From positions 5,208,001-5,272,000 of the forward strand of contig NZ_JAMLFW010000001.1 in assembly GCF_024256385.1 (NCBI RefSeq): a stretch of DNA of 64,000 bases, given 5' to 3'. Positions 46,055 through 56,042 of this stretch are shown piece after piece. The stretch's first letter is position 1. Each line of letters opens with the position of its first letter. Source of the DNA: Anatilimnocola floriformis. GTDB taxonomy: Bacteria > Planctomycetota > Planctomycetia > Pirellulales > Pirellulaceae. The notes beneath the pieces were generated by a model. That model searched no databases, was not told the origin of the DNA, and saw only the letters and a list, made by a program, of their open reading frames with translations. A program made the position numbers and the translations under genes.

Positions 46055-47274
46055 TGATGGCAGGCTCGTCGAATCCGCGCAGCGAGGTGCGCCTCGCACT
46101 CATTGCCGTAATCGGATTGACTCTGGCATGGACGGGTTGCGACAAGCCCGCCGCCGCGCCGTTGGAATTTCACGACGAGCTGCGCGCCGGAAAGGTCGTG
46201 CTCGGGTCGGCATCGCTTGTGTCCGGAATGCCGGGGGACAAAGAACTCACGCCGGCCCAAGTCAAGTTCTGGCTGCAGGATGAGCGAGTTCATCAGCCGC
46301 TGAAATACTGTTTGCCGCTCGGCCTGCATACGGCGGATCACGGTCAACTGCCTGAGTTGACGCGGGCCAAAATCGAGCTCGGCCGGCAGCTGTTTTTCGA
46401 TCAAAGAATGGGCCGCGACGCTGGCATGTCGTGCAGCCGTTGCCATCAGGAAGAGAGCTTCTCGAACGCGATCGGCCCCAAGCAAGGGCTGCGGAATCCC
46501 AACACGGTGATCAACCGAATCCTCGGCGAAAACCATTTCTGGGACGGCCATGCGAAATCGCTGCGCGACGTGCCGCCGACCCCCATCCTCGATTTTGCTG
46601 AGATGAACACTACGCCTGAAGCCGTGGTGGCGATGCTGCAGCAGCACGAAGGATATCGCCTGCAGTTCGAGCGGATTTTCGGCAAAGTCGATTTCGAAAA
46701 CGCCTGCGATGCGCTCGCAGCTTTCCAGTGCACGCTGGTCACCGCCCCTTCGCCCTGGGACTACGACGTCGTGCTGCGCGAACTTTCGGCCCGTGAGCCT
46801 GGCACTTTGACAGAGGAAGAGCAGGAGTTGCTCGCCGAGGCGCGGGCTGGAGCCGAACGCGAACCCTTGAGCGCCGCAGCTCGCCGCGGCGCGGAACTCT
46901 TCTTCAGCGAACGGACCAACTGCAGCAGCTGCCACAGCGGCCCCAATTTCACGGACGAATCGTTTCACAACCTAGGCGTCGAGCCACCCAACGATGATCC
47001 GGGGCGCTACGCGATCACCAAGCAACGCGAAGATCTCGGCGCGTTCAAGACGCCCACTCTTCGCAATGTGGCCCACACCCATCCCTACATGCACAACAGC
47101 CGATTCGGCAGCGTGGAAGAAACGGTCGCCTGGCTTGTGAAGGGTGGCGACGGCGAACGAGCTGCCCTAACCGACCTCAAGCTAACTCGCGCCGAACAGG
47201 AAGCTTTGGTCGAGTTTCTCCGCTCGCTTTCGAGCAGCGTCCCACGTCCCGAGCAATGGAAGCTACCGAAATAG
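46054..47274 (+). CDS. Di-heme cytochrome c peroxidase/MauG-family lipoprotein
   Basis: 406 residues. A lipoprotein signal ends in WTGC. Two CxxCH motifs are seen, CSRCH and CSSCH, with MGRDAGMSCSRCHQ and LGAFKTPTLRNVAHTHPYMHN typical of the CcpA/MauG family, which reduces peroxide or oxidises protein substrates. The start overlaps the preceding lipoprotein stop by one base, indicating an operon with it and the DUF1559 gene. MauG versus peroxidase function cannot be told. Confidence 0.9.
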   Translation: MMAGSSNPRSEVRLALIAVIGLTLAWTGCDKPAAAPLEFHDELRAGKVVLGSASLVSGMPGDKELTPAQVKFWLQDERVHQPLKYCLPLGLHTADHGQLPELTRAKIELGRQLFFDQRMGRDAGMSCSRCHQEESFSNAIGPKQGLRNPNTVINRILGENHFWDGHAKSLRDVPPTPILDFAEMNTTPEAVVAMLQQHEGYRLQFERIFGKVDFENACDALAAFQCTLVTAPSPWDYDVVLRELSAREPGTLTEEEQELLAEARAGAEREPLSAAARRGAELFFSERTNCSSCHSGPNFTDESFHNLGVEPPNDDPGRYAITKQREDLGAFKTPTLRNVAHTHPYMHNSRFGSVEETVAWLVKGGDGERAALTDLKLTRAEQEALVEFLRSLSSSVPRPEQWKLPK

Positions 47275-47316
47275 TCGATGTGGAGCGAGTGCGCGTGACG
47301 GTAGCAGGCACGTTGA

Positions 47317-48573
47317 CTAGCCCTTCCCACCCGCCATTTTGCTGGCGGCGGGCGAGAACCGCAGGCGTGCCATGTGCCAGATGCCGAAGAGCGGCCCGGC
47401 AGCAAGCAGCGCGGTGGCCAGCGGCCAACCGAGAGATTGTTGCAGCAGTGGCAAAATGGCGATGGTGAGCGGCGTGAGGAGGAAGCCGGCGCAAGTTTGA
47501 ATCGCAAGGGCGGTGCCGACGTAACGCGGGTCGCAAAGCTCTGAAACGGCGGCGCTGAATTGGGCGCTGTCGGCGATCACGCTCACTCCCCACAGGATGC
47601 AAACGATCGTGAGGATCGCAGGCCAAGGTGTGAGACTGCCGGCAATGAGGGCGCAGCCGCCGGAAACGACGAGGCTGAGAAGCGCCGTCAAACACCGGCC
47701 CCGGCGATCGGCAAATTGTCCGGCAGCGACACAGCCGATCACGCCACTAGCGACGGTGGCGAAGGAAGCGAACGCCGCGGAAGCAGGCGAATGACCGGCG
47801 CGCTCGTAGGCATCGCGCAGCAACTGCGGCGCCCACGTCCACATGGCGTAGAGCTCGAACATGTGGCCGAGGTAACCAAAGTTTGCCCGGCGGAGCGGCA
47901 CATCTTGCCAGATCCGCAGAAAGTACGACCAATCAAACTTCGAAGCCGCCGGCAACCACGGCCCGGTGCGAATGAAAACCAAACCGAACACGGCAGCGAG
48001 CAACGAACAAGCCGAAGAAGCCAATAAAACAAGCCGCCAGGTTTCGGCCGCCGCGAGCGAATCGAGCGGCAAAGCACGCAGCAGATGCGGGGCCCCAGAA
48101 CCAATCGTCAACGCGCCAACCATCACGCCGATGGCAAAACCTCGGCCGCGGCGAAACCACGACGCCATCAATTTCATCCCAACGGGATAAACGCCGGCGA
48201 GCATCGCACCGGTCGCGGCTCGCAGCAGCAAGACCACGAGGAACCCGGATTGCGTCGCGGCGAAATCGTTCCTGATCCCAATCGCGATGGCAGCATTGAA
48301 CAAAGTTCCGAGCAGCCCACAGAGAGCGAGCAACCGCGGCGCTGGCCAGCGATCGGCGAGATTCCACACAGCACTCGCGAGCGCTCCGGCTGCAAATCCA
48401 AGCTGCACGCTGATCGTCAGCCAGGCTTGTTCGAGCGGGGATAATTCCCAGGCGGTCTTCAACGCTGGGGCAACTGCACTGACCGAAAACCAAAGCGTCA
48501 TCGCCAGCAAGTTGCAGGTGGAAAGCCAGAAGAGTTGCGTCCAACGCTGCGGTGATTCTGGCTGGTCGCTCAT
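47317..48573 (-). CDS. MFS transporter
   Basis: 418 residues from ATG 48573 (MSDQPESPQRWTQLF), whose first base overlaps the last base of the preceding gene's stop. About twelve membrane helices are visible, with an MFS-like loop 2-3 motif near WNLADRWPAPRL and a second repeat QFADRRGRCLT in the C half. It follows the rlhA-type gene on the minus strand and ends convergently 42 bp from the peroxidase gene. Substrate unknown. Confidence 0.85.
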   Translation of the reverse strand: MSDQPESPQRWTQLFWLSTCNLLAMTLWFSVSAVAPALKTAWELSPLEQAWLTISVQLGFAAGALASAVWNLADRWPAPRLLALCGLLGTLFNAAIAIGIRNDFAATQSGFLVVLLLRAATGAMLAGVYPVGMKLMASWFRRGRGFAIGVMVGALTIGSGAPHLLRALPLDSLAAAETWRLVLLASSACSLLAAVFGLVFIRTGPWLPAASKFDWSYFLRIWQDVPLRRANFGYLGHMFELYAMWTWAPQLLRDAYERAGHSPASAAFASFATVASGVIGCVAAGQFADRRGRCLTALLSLVVSGGCALIAGSLTPWPAILTIVCILWGVSVIADSAQFSAAVSELCDPRYVGTALAIQTCAGFLLTPLTIAILPLLQQSLGWPLATALLAAGPLFGIWHMARLRFSPAASKMAGGKG

Positions 48574-51092
48574 CAAATAATCGCCAGCGGATGACGGCGT
48601 TCTTCGAGCGTGCCGCGGGTGACACCCACGCGGTTGGAGGCGGCGAGGCGGCTCCAAACTTCTCGGCCGGTGACTTCACCGCGAAGGAGTTGCCGATAGA
48701 GCTGCAGCATTTCGCCGAGCTTGCGATCGCTGCCAGGGACATCGAGCAGCTCGACCCGAAAATGTCGCACGCCCTGCGTGAGGAGCGTCGGCACGACTTC
48801 GGCGGCGCTTTGCGGCACGGCATTGAAGAGCGTGTTACGACAACCAACGTCGGCGGTCAGCGGATGATCGACGCCCATCCGATCGCGGAGGGCAACCTGA
48901 TGTTCATCGCAAGGGCGGCCACAGTTTGTCTTATTCGTCCCTGGCGAAAGCATCGCGCAAAAGACGCAATGCTCCATATGAAACATGGGCATGTGCTGGT
49001 GAATCACGCACTCGAGCCAGTTCGCCGGCACGGCTGTGACGAGCTCGAGGAGTTGTTCGCGATTCAAATCGTACGACGGCGAGATCCGGCCGGCGCCTTG
49101 TTCACGCAGCCAATTGGCAGTGAGTTCGTTCGCACAATTGAGCGAAAAATCGGCCACGACGGGCAAACCTTGTTCGGCAAAGAATCGCAGACCGGCGAGA
49201 TTGCGCACGAGGATGCCATCGGCGCCATGTTTGGCCAGCGCACGAAAGATTCCTGCTTCGCCCGGCTTTTGAATTCGCGGTGTGGCGAGCAGGATTTTTG
49301 CGTTGTGCTGGTGAGCGACTTGCACGGCTTCGCGATACTCGCGGATATCAGCGAAGTCGACGTATACGCTCGGCACTTCATGCTGCAGGACCGATTTCAA
49401 CTGCGGCAACGTGCGACACAGGACGTGCAACTCCGGCTGCTCGCTGCTGGGAGCTTCGTGAGCCGGCAGGGCAGATCGCAAATTGGCCAGAACCGATTCG
49501 CTCGCGATCCGCCGCTGAGGAACGGCTTCGATTGCAGCCGTCAGTCGCTCGATTATTTCGTGACGCACTTTGCCGAGGACGCTGAGCGGCGCCATCGGGT
49601 TGCCGCTGATCGTGGCTTGCAGGTCGCGGAGTTCGAAGGGGCTGTTGCCAAGTCGGCCCAGTTGAGTACGCAGCGTCTCTTCATTCAACACATGCTGCCG
49701 CGCGATTGGCAGCGGCTCGGTCGATCGGATTTCGATCGCAACTTGGTCGACTCGGGCCGTAACACGCAGCGTTTCGCCGGCGGTGGCCTGCACTTCAAAA
49801 TCAACCGGCGCGCGGCGATTGATTGCTCCTGGCGCAAAGGTCTTGCGTAAGCGATTCGTGAGTTCAGGATCGTCGGTCTTCCAGACTTCGCGGCCGACTT
49901 GCACTTCGGCGAAATCGAACGCGCCGTGCGCGAACGTCAGCTCGACCACGCCGCTGCTGATCGGGTCGGTGAGCGAACGACCTTTGTAGAAGACTTCGAA
50001 GACGCGACCACCTTGTTGATCGTCTTCAGCGCGGCCGCAGTCAAAGACGACGCCGTCGCCGCGCTTGATCGAGGCGGCCAGTTGCACCGCGATGTATCCG
50101 GGCCGCACGGCTTTCACCGTGCCGAGGAACACGCCCCGCTTGTCACTGCTGCGGGCGGGCACCAGCATCTTGTGATCGCAGCCTTGCAGCCAGCCGGGCG
50201 AGAAGCCGCGCGAAAACGACAGCTCCATCTCCTCGACTTCTTGCGGCGAAAACTTCGCGACATTGCCGGCCACGGCAGCATCGATGGCAGCGCGGTAGTG
50301 GCGCGTGATATTGGCAACGTACTCGGGCGTCTTCAACCGACCTTCGATCTTCAGCGAGCAAACGCCCAGCTTGGTGAGTTCCGGAACAAGATCGTAAGCC
50401 GCGAGATCTTGTGGGCTGAGGAGATATTTCTGATCGCCGGTTTCCACCAACTTGCCGTCACAGAGCAAGTCGTATGGCAAACGACAGGCTTGGGCACATT
50501 GGCCGCGGTTCGCGCTACGGCCGCCGAGCGATTCACTCGTCAGGCATTGTCCGGAATATGCGACGCACAGCGCGCCATGCACAAAAACTTCGACGGGCAT
50601 TGTGCTACGCTCGCGGATGTCGCGGATCTCATCGAGCGAAAGTTCGCGCGGCAGCACGACCCGTTCGATGCCCAGTTCCTCGGCTACAGCAATGCATTCG
50701 GCACTACTCAGCGTCATCTGCGTCGAGGCGTGAATGGCCAGCTGCGGACAAATGCCGCGAATCAATCGAGCCAATCCCAAATCTTGCACCAGCACCGCAT
50801 CGACGCCTGCTTCGGCGAGTTCGATGACGTGGCGTTCGACTTCGGGGAGTTCGCTGGGGAAGATCAGCGTATTGAGCGTGACGTACCCCTTCACGCCGCG
50901 ACCGTGAAGTTGGCGGAGGATATTGGGCAGGTCCTCGACTGCGAAGTTTTTGGCCCGGGCTCGCGCGTTGAACCCGCAATCGAGGCCGAAATAAACCGCA
51001 TTGGCGCCATTTTCAATGGCAGCGCGAATGCAGTCGCGATCGCCGGCCGGCGCGAGCAATTCAGGAGCGTTGATAATGCGAGTCGAAGTCAT
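48573..51092 (-). CDS. rlhA: U32-family protein, 23S rRNA hydroxylation (RlhA-type)
   Basis: 839 residues, longer than E. coli RlhA. The N-terminal half is the U32 domain: APAGDRDCIRAAIENGANAVYFG, then HGALCVAYSGQCLTSESLGGRSANRGQCAQACR with the Fe-S-type cysteines and SLKIEGRLKTPEYV. The C-terminal half holds a DUF3656-like beta region and a second U32-like repeat with HMEHCVFCAMLSPG and NCGRPC. RlhA hydroxylates C2501 of 23S rRNA in E. coli; a peptidase role is not established for the family. It overlaps the MFS gene start by one base. Confidence 0.88.
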   Translation of the reverse strand: MTSTRIINAPELLAPAGDRDCIRAAIENGANAVYFGLDCGFNARARAKNFAVEDLPNILRQLHGRGVKGYVTLNTLIFPSELPEVERHVIELAEAGVDAVLVQDLGLARLIRGICPQLAIHASTQMTLSSAECIAVAEELGIERVVLPRELSLDEIRDIRERSTMPVEVFVHGALCVAYSGQCLTSESLGGRSANRGQCAQACRLPYDLLCDGKLVETGDQKYLLSPQDLAAYDLVPELTKLGVCSLKIEGRLKTPEYVANITRHYRAAIDAAVAGNVAKFSPQEVEEMELSFSRGFSPGWLQGCDHKMLVPARSSDKRGVFLGTVKAVRPGYIAVQLAASIKRGDGVVFDCGRAEDDQQGGRVFEVFYKGRSLTDPISSGVVELTFAHGAFDFAEVQVGREVWKTDDPELTNRLRKTFAPGAINRRAPVDFEVQATAGETLRVTARVDQVAIEIRSTEPLPIARQHVLNEETLRTQLGRLGNSPFELRDLQATISGNPMAPLSVLGKVRHEIIERLTAAIEAVPQRRIASESVLANLRSALPAHEAPSSEQPELHVLCRTLPQLKSVLQHEVPSVYVDFADIREYREAVQVAHQHNAKILLATPRIQKPGEAGIFRALAKHGADGILVRNLAGLRFFAEQGLPVVADFSLNCANELTANWLREQGAGRISPSYDLNREQLLELVTAVPANWLECVIHQHMPMFHMEHCVFCAMLSPGTNKTNCGRPCDEHQVALRDRMGVDHPLTADVGCRNTLFNAVPQSAAEVVPTLLTQGVRHFRVELLDVPGSDRKLGEMLQLYRQLLRGEVTGREVWSRLAASNRVGVTRGTLEERRHPLAII

Positions 51093-51131
51093 CCACCCAG
51101 CCTACTTGCGAAGTAGGCACATGGGCAACCG

Positions 51132-52178
51132 CTAAGGCTTACTACCGGCGAGCACTCCGCAGTGAATTAGGGTCGGTTGCACCGCGTGCGGCTGCAGTCC
51201 GGCGGCCACCAACCACTGGCGGTATTCCGCAGCACTGTAGGCTCGCCCCTCCGTGAGCGTGAAGAGAGCGGCCGAGTACAACGCCGTCGGCAGCGGGCCG
51301 TCGAGTTCGTCGTTCAGAAATACGTCATGAATGAGCAATTGGCCGAGCGGCTGAAGTGCCGCAGCACAGCGGTTGACGAGTTCCGCGCACTGCGGCTCAT
51401 CCCAATCGTGCAGAATATTCGAGAGCAGAATCGCATCGGCGCCGGTCGGCAGGGCATCGGCAAACATATCGCCCGGCTGGCAGGTCAGCCGATCGGCCAC
51501 GCCATGCTGAGTGGCAAATTCGGCCGCGATCTTCAGCACTTCAGGCCGATCAAAAACAATGGCCTTGAGATGTGGATAACGGAGCAACAGGCCGATGCTA
51601 TAAATCCCCGTGCCGCCGCCGACATCGAGCAGCAGTTGAGCCTGCGACAGATCAACGACATTGGCTAGGTGCGGCGCGACGTTCTTCGCCCGGCCAGCCA
51701 GGGCCAACGTGAGATGCCGGGCCGACGATTCGCGCTCCATCGCCGATTCCAGGCCATCGCGAAAGATGAAGGCCGCGCCGCCATCGTCGGCCGTCGCGCC
51801 GGCAGGGCGGTTGGTGCGCAATCGTTCGACCATCTCCTTCACGCCGGGACTTTCCGCGGCCAGGCCAATGTAATCGCCGACAAAATGCGGTCCGCCAGCA
51901 ATCAAATGTTCTCGGGCCAGCGGCGTGAGCGACCAGCTATCATCCTTAACCTGCAATACATCCATGGCCCGGAGCGCAGTCGTTAAGACTACAAACGGCC
52001 GACGGGCGATGTTTAACTTTGCTTGCAATGCAGCCGACGACAGGCTGCCGCCTCCCAGAATCTCGAAAAGGCGTAGATGTGCCACGGCGGCCGTCAGCAA
52101 TTCGGTGGCGTAAACGCCGCGAAAATGCTCAAACAAGGGCGTAGGATCGAGGGCAGGAAACGGCAGTCCGGGCGGCAT
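51132..52178 (-). CDS. SAM-dependent O-methyltransferase
   Basis: 348 residues from ATG 52178 (MPPGLPFPALDPT), with GGAGAA correctly placed; ATG 52217 adds 13 residues. An N-terminal dimerisation helix bundle is followed by the SAM site LLLDVGGGTGIYSIGLL, DRPEVLKIA and the LHDWDEPQCAELV segment with the catalytic His/Asp context of acetylserotonin/hydroxyneurosporene-type O-methyltransferases. It is transcribed away from the large J-domain-like gene (195 bp between starts). The methyl acceptor is unknown; no biosynthetic cluster surrounds it. Confidence 0.85.
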   Translation of the reverse strand: MPPGLPFPALDPTPLFEHFRGVYATELLTAAVAHLRLFEILGGGSLSSAALQAKLNIARRPFVVLTTALRAMDVLQVKDDSWSLTPLAREHLIAGGPHFVGDYIGLAAESPGVKEMVERLRTNRPAGATADDGGAAFIFRDGLESAMERESSARHLTLALAGRAKNVAPHLANVVDLSQAQLLLDVGGGTGIYSIGLLLRYPHLKAIVFDRPEVLKIAAEFATQHGVADRLTCQPGDMFADALPTGADAILLSNILHDWDEPQCAELVNRCAAALQPLGQLLIHDVFLNDELDGPLPTALYSAALFTLTEGRAYSAAEYRQWLVAAGLQPHAVQPTLIHCGVLAGSKP

Positions 52179-52373
52179 CGTCTTCTCCAGCAATTGGTAA
52201 TGATTGTGGGCCATCATAGCAGCCGCAATCCAGGTATTTTCAGCGAAATTTTACTTGACGTTCGCGACCACAATAAGTTTTGCTGAATCCCTTCATTTCA
52301 AACTTGTAACGACCCCCGCAACGCTTATGCTAGAAGCTGCCATCTTTCGGAGGTTCGCCGACCGAGGCATTTT

Positions 52374-55300
52374 GTGAGCAACCCGCCAGATCTCAACAAA
52401 GACGAATTCGATCCGTATCGAATTTGGCTCAGCATTCCCAAAGCCGAACAGCCGCCAAATCACTATCGGCTGCTCGGTGTACCGCTGTTTGAAGCCGATC
52501 CTCGCGTGATTGAGGAAGCAGCCGATCGTCAGATCGCGCACCTCAAAACCAAGCAGACGAGCGCTCACGTCGCACATTCGCAGGCTTTGCTGAACGAGGT
52601 TTCCGCGGCGGTCGCCGTGCTGTTGGATCCGAGTGCCAGAGAACGCTACGACGCCAAGCTCCGGGCCGCCACCGCCCCGAAACCTGCTGCTGCAAAACCG
52701 CAGATGCCGCAAGCCCGCGTCTTGCCCACGGCTCAAGCGTTGCCAACCGCGCAGCACATGCCGGGGCCGATGCAGCCCAACCCGATGCAACCGCAGCCAC
52801 AACAGTGGGTGCCACAGCAACCGGGCTATCCCGCGCAGCAACCGAGTCACTACTCGCCGCAGCCAGTCCATCAAACGCCAATGCATCAACCTCAGCTGCA
52901 TCAGGCGCAGCCGATGCAGCAGCAACGGCCAATGCCGCTGCAAACGATGCAGTCGCCGGCTCAAACGATGGCGCCGCCGCAACCGCTGCGTCCTGCCCCC
53001 ATGCCGGTTAGCCCGCCACAACAGCCCGAGCCGATCGCCGATTTTCCGCTTCCCGAGCAAGTCAATCTGAAGCCTTCTGGCACGGCAAACGACGCCGAAC
53101 GCCGTAAGGAAAAGAACCCCGTCCTCGAACTGGTGAAGATCATCGGCGGCGGCGTCGGCGGTTTGGCGATCGGCGTGATCGTGCTCTATATGATCGGCCG
53201 TAGTGATCTAGTGAACGGTCTCACCGGCAATGGGCCGCCTCCCAAAGTCATCGTGAAGACGATCCCGGCCAAGGCAAAGCCAAGCACTCCCAAGCCGGTT
53301 GCCAAGACGAACACGGTCGTGCCACCCACGCCGCCGCAAACTGGCAAAACAACACCCACAAAAACCTTCACCCGGCCGAACAACAACGATCCCACCGATT
53401 CTGGCGACGATTCGCTCGAACCAACGATGCCCGGACCGGTAGCGCGGCCAGGATTCGGCGGTGGGCCAGGCCCGAATCGATTTCAGCCACCAACGATTGC
53501 GCCCAGTCCCGATCGTCTGGCGCAGCCCGAGGTCTCTGGCGCCTCGTTGCAGACTGCCAGCGCTGCAGCGCGAGAGAGCTTGGAATTTCTGCAGTCGGTG
53601 TTCGGGAAACTGCGCACCATGGCGCAGCGGCCGGCAGATCGCAATTTGTCGCGCGATCAATTTGCCGTCGCGCAGCAACTCTCCAACGAGATTACAACGT
53701 TGGAAGATGGTACGTTACCCGCGTTTCGCCGTTCGGCCATCTCGCGTTTCGATGCTGTCGATCAGCGGTACAAAGATCAGGGCGTGTCGCTCAATTTCTC
53801 GGGCAAGTTGCTGGCCACGCTCTGCATCCCGGGGCGGCCCAATGCCAATGAGCCCCAAGGGCGAGTACACAAAATCAACAACGTCGACGAGTTCCCTGCC
53901 AAGTTGCTGGAACATGCCGACGGCCTGCTCGCGCTCGCCAAAGATTGCGTCGGAAGCGAGGCCTACGACCGAATCTATTATCAAGCGGTGATGGCGCAGC
54001 TGCTGCACTACACTTACGTGCGCGGCAATTCGGACCAGTTCTCGGCCTGCCAGTTGATGGCGACGCTGGGTATCGAAGTCGAGCCTGCGCTCAGCAGCAA
54101 CATGCTGCGCAACAAGCTGCGGGCCGCGAACGACTTGACGATGACCGCTGCCGGTTTTTCTGGCGATGGCGGCGACGTGATGAGTGACCCTCGCACGTCG
54201 TTCCGCAGTGCGGGAAGCTTCTTTGCCCGCGAAGCGAATGGCCAATGGATCGAGCGAAGTCCCACGCGCGGCGTGGTCATGTATCGCGAGAGCAATCGCA
54301 CGCCGGGCATTATCGAACTGCTGCCGCTGACGGGTGGACCACCCGTGAAGCTTGCGCTCGGCTGGACCTCGGTTTCAAATCCGTCCCGCATGGATCCAAC
54401 CATCGTCAGCGAGACGATCACCGACGGCGAATGGGAAATGAACAAGCCGGCGCGTTCGCTGGTTCCCAAAATTTCGGTCGGCACGGTAACCATCACGCGC
54501 AATGCGAACGGTGGACAAGTCGTTAGTACGGCTCCGCCGGCGCCGGGCATTGCCATCAGCAATGTCGGCGAATTGCGAATTGGTGAGCGTGTGTATGCTG
54601 AACGCGTACATCGTTCGGGCAGCTCGGATTGGCTCCCCGCCGTTATCACTGAAATTATCGCCTCGCGAGCAGTGGTGCAGTACGACGCGGTTGTCGACGG
54701 CCTCATTGGCGAAGGCTTGACGCGCATCCACATTCGCAAGATGAACGGCATGTCGCCGCCGAACGTGCCAAGTATGCCTGGCATGCCGCAGCCCTCAACG
54801 CCTGCCGTGGCTGCCACCACCAACGCCGGCAAAACGGTCTGGCGGCATACGGGCGGATTCTTTGAACAGATCGATGGCATTTGGCACGAACTGTCGCCAA
54901 CCGGCGACTACTTCGCGCTCAATCAGGTCGCTCAAACCAACGACTGGATCGAGCTCGAACGGACGGTCGGCGCGGTCCGCTTTCGGCTGTCCGACAAAGC
55001 CGCCATGATCGCCCTGCAGCCCTACAACAATTATGTCGAAGTGGCCAAGGGTAACTGGGTGAAGCCGCTCGACGAAATCGAGCTCGACGCCAGTAAGCAA
55101 GCCGCCCTCAAGAAGCATCTGACCACTCACTCCGACATGGTCGCGTTGGCTCGCAAGAAGTTGCTAGGCCGTTTCGACACAGCCATGGCTTCCGTTCGTA
55201 ACCGCATCGGCAAAGCAGAAGAACGCCTCGCCGCAATCGCATTGCTGGAAGAAGAACAAACTCGCTTCGAACGAGATGGGCTGGTTCCCTGGTCGGCCCC

Positions 55301-56027
55301 CATGCGGAATCACACCGCCGAATACATCAAAGGCCTGGCCTCGGCCCGCAATGCGGTCGAAGCCAACTTCGATCGTGCGATCGATTACTTCGTCAATCAA
55401 AACCAATCCGAAGCGGCCCATGGCGTGTTGATGCTCAAGCAAAAGACGCTCGCGCCTTCGATCGTCGCGCGATTGGTGGCTCGCGATCAGGTCGGTGCCG
55501 GAATGCCTCGTAATCAGTTCGGCAATCAGTTTCCCACTCGCACAGATACGATGGGTCCGATTCCACCAGGCCTGCCGTCAGAAATCTCCGAGCAGATCAT
55601 CCGCGACCGCGAAATGCGAGGTTACTCCACGCCGAAGGTTACCGTTCGCCGCCTGTGGTCGAACGGCTGCGTCGACGATGCCTTCGGCGCGTCGAAGTGG
55701 CTCGCCGATACGACGGGCGTGATGCTCAATATCAGTCGTCCCACGGCCTCCTACCGCGAACGCTACGTCATCTCGGAGCGCGGCGACGAGTACGTAGGTC
55801 AAAGCACGCAGGGCACGGGGAGTTCCAGTAGCAGTAGTAGCACGCAGGGAACCAATCTCGCCGGCACGATCTCCAGCGCCCTGGAGTCTTATGAAAAGCG
55901 CCCGGAAGCCAAGTTCAATCCTGCCCAGCCAGGCGACGCAAAACCAGCCGACAAGGCCACAGAGATGAAACCGGCTGAACCCAAAGCCGACGTCACTCCC
56001 GAAATTCCTCCGGTTGTTCTGCCGTAA
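52374..56027 (+). CDS. Giant J-domain-like membrane protein with Gln/Pro-rich linker
   Basis: 1217 residues from GTG 52374. Residues 1-105 resemble a degenerate J domain (YRLLGVPLFEADPRVIEEAADRQ and LLDPSARERYDAKLRA), but the HPD tripeptide reads as ADP, so Hsp70 activation is doubtful. A Gln/Pro/Met-rich region (105-240) leads to one membrane segment (about 255-278). Beyond it lies a Pro/Thr-rich linker and a large exported part with a Tudor-like segment (GERVYAERVHRSGSSDWLP) and a C-terminal SSSSS stretch. The membrane helix places the repetitive N-terminus inside the cell and the rest outside. Proteins of this layout are common in planctomycetes; the function is unknown. Confidence 0.75.
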   Translation: MSNPPDLNKDEFDPYRIWLSIPKAEQPPNHYRLLGVPLFEADPRVIEEAADRQIAHLKTKQTSAHVAHSQALLNEVSAAVAVLLDPSARERYDAKLRAATAPKPAAAKPQMPQARVLPTAQALPTAQHMPGPMQPNPMQPQPQQWVPQQPGYPAQQPSHYSPQPVHQTPMHQPQLHQAQPMQQQRPMPLQTMQSPAQTMAPPQPLRPAPMPVSPPQQPEPIADFPLPEQVNLKPSGTANDAERRKEKNPVLELVKIIGGGVGGLAIGVIVLYMIGRSDLVNGLTGNGPPPKVIVKTIPAKAKPSTPKPVAKTNTVVPPTPPQTGKTTPTKTFTRPNNNDPTDSGDDSLEPTMPGPVARPGFGGGPGPNRFQPPTIAPSPDRLAQPEVSGASLQTASAAARESLEFLQSVFGKLRTMAQRPADRNLSRDQFAVAQQLSNEITTLEDGTLPAFRRSAISRFDAVDQRYKDQGVSLNFSGKLLATLCIPGRPNANEPQGRVHKINNVDEFPAKLLEHADGLLALAKDCVGSEAYDRIYYQAVMAQLLHYTYVRGNSDQFSACQLMATLGIEVEPALSSNMLRNKLRAANDLTMTAAGFSGDGGDVMSDPRTSFRSAGSFFAREANGQWIERSPTRGVVMYRESNRTPGIIELLPLTGGPPVKLALGWTSVSNPSRMDPTIVSETITDGEWEMNKPARSLVPKISVGTVTITRNANGGQVVSTAPPAPGIAISNVGELRIGERVYAERVHRSGSSDWLPAVITEIIASRAVVQYDAVVDGLIGEGLTRIHIRKMNGMSPPNVPSMPGMPQPSTPAVAATTNAGKTVWRHTGGFFEQIDGIWHELSPTGDYFALNQVAQTNDWIELERTVGAVRFRLSDKAAMIALQPYNNYVEVAKGNWVKPLDEIELDASKQAALKKHLTTHSDMVALARKKLLGRFDTAMASVRNRIGKAEERLAAIALLEEEQTRFERDGLVPWSAPMRNHTAEYIKGLASARNAVEANFDRAIDYFVNQNQSEAAHGVLMLKQKTLAPSIVARLVARDQVGAGMPRNQFGNQFPTRTDTMGPIPPGLPSEISEQIIRDREMRGYSTPKVTVRRLWSNGCVDDAFGASKWLADTTGVMLNISRPTASYRERYVISERGDEYVGQSTQGTGSSSSSSSTQGTNLAGTISSALESYEKRPEAKFNPAQPGDAKPADKATEMKPAEPKADVTPEIPPVVLP

Positions 56028-56042
56028 GGCAACGGGCTGTTC

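Noticed and set aside
48552-51116. Two long plus-strand open frames (432 and 405 residues)
   Set aside because: Antisense to the U32 (RlhA-type) gene with clear cysteine motifs.
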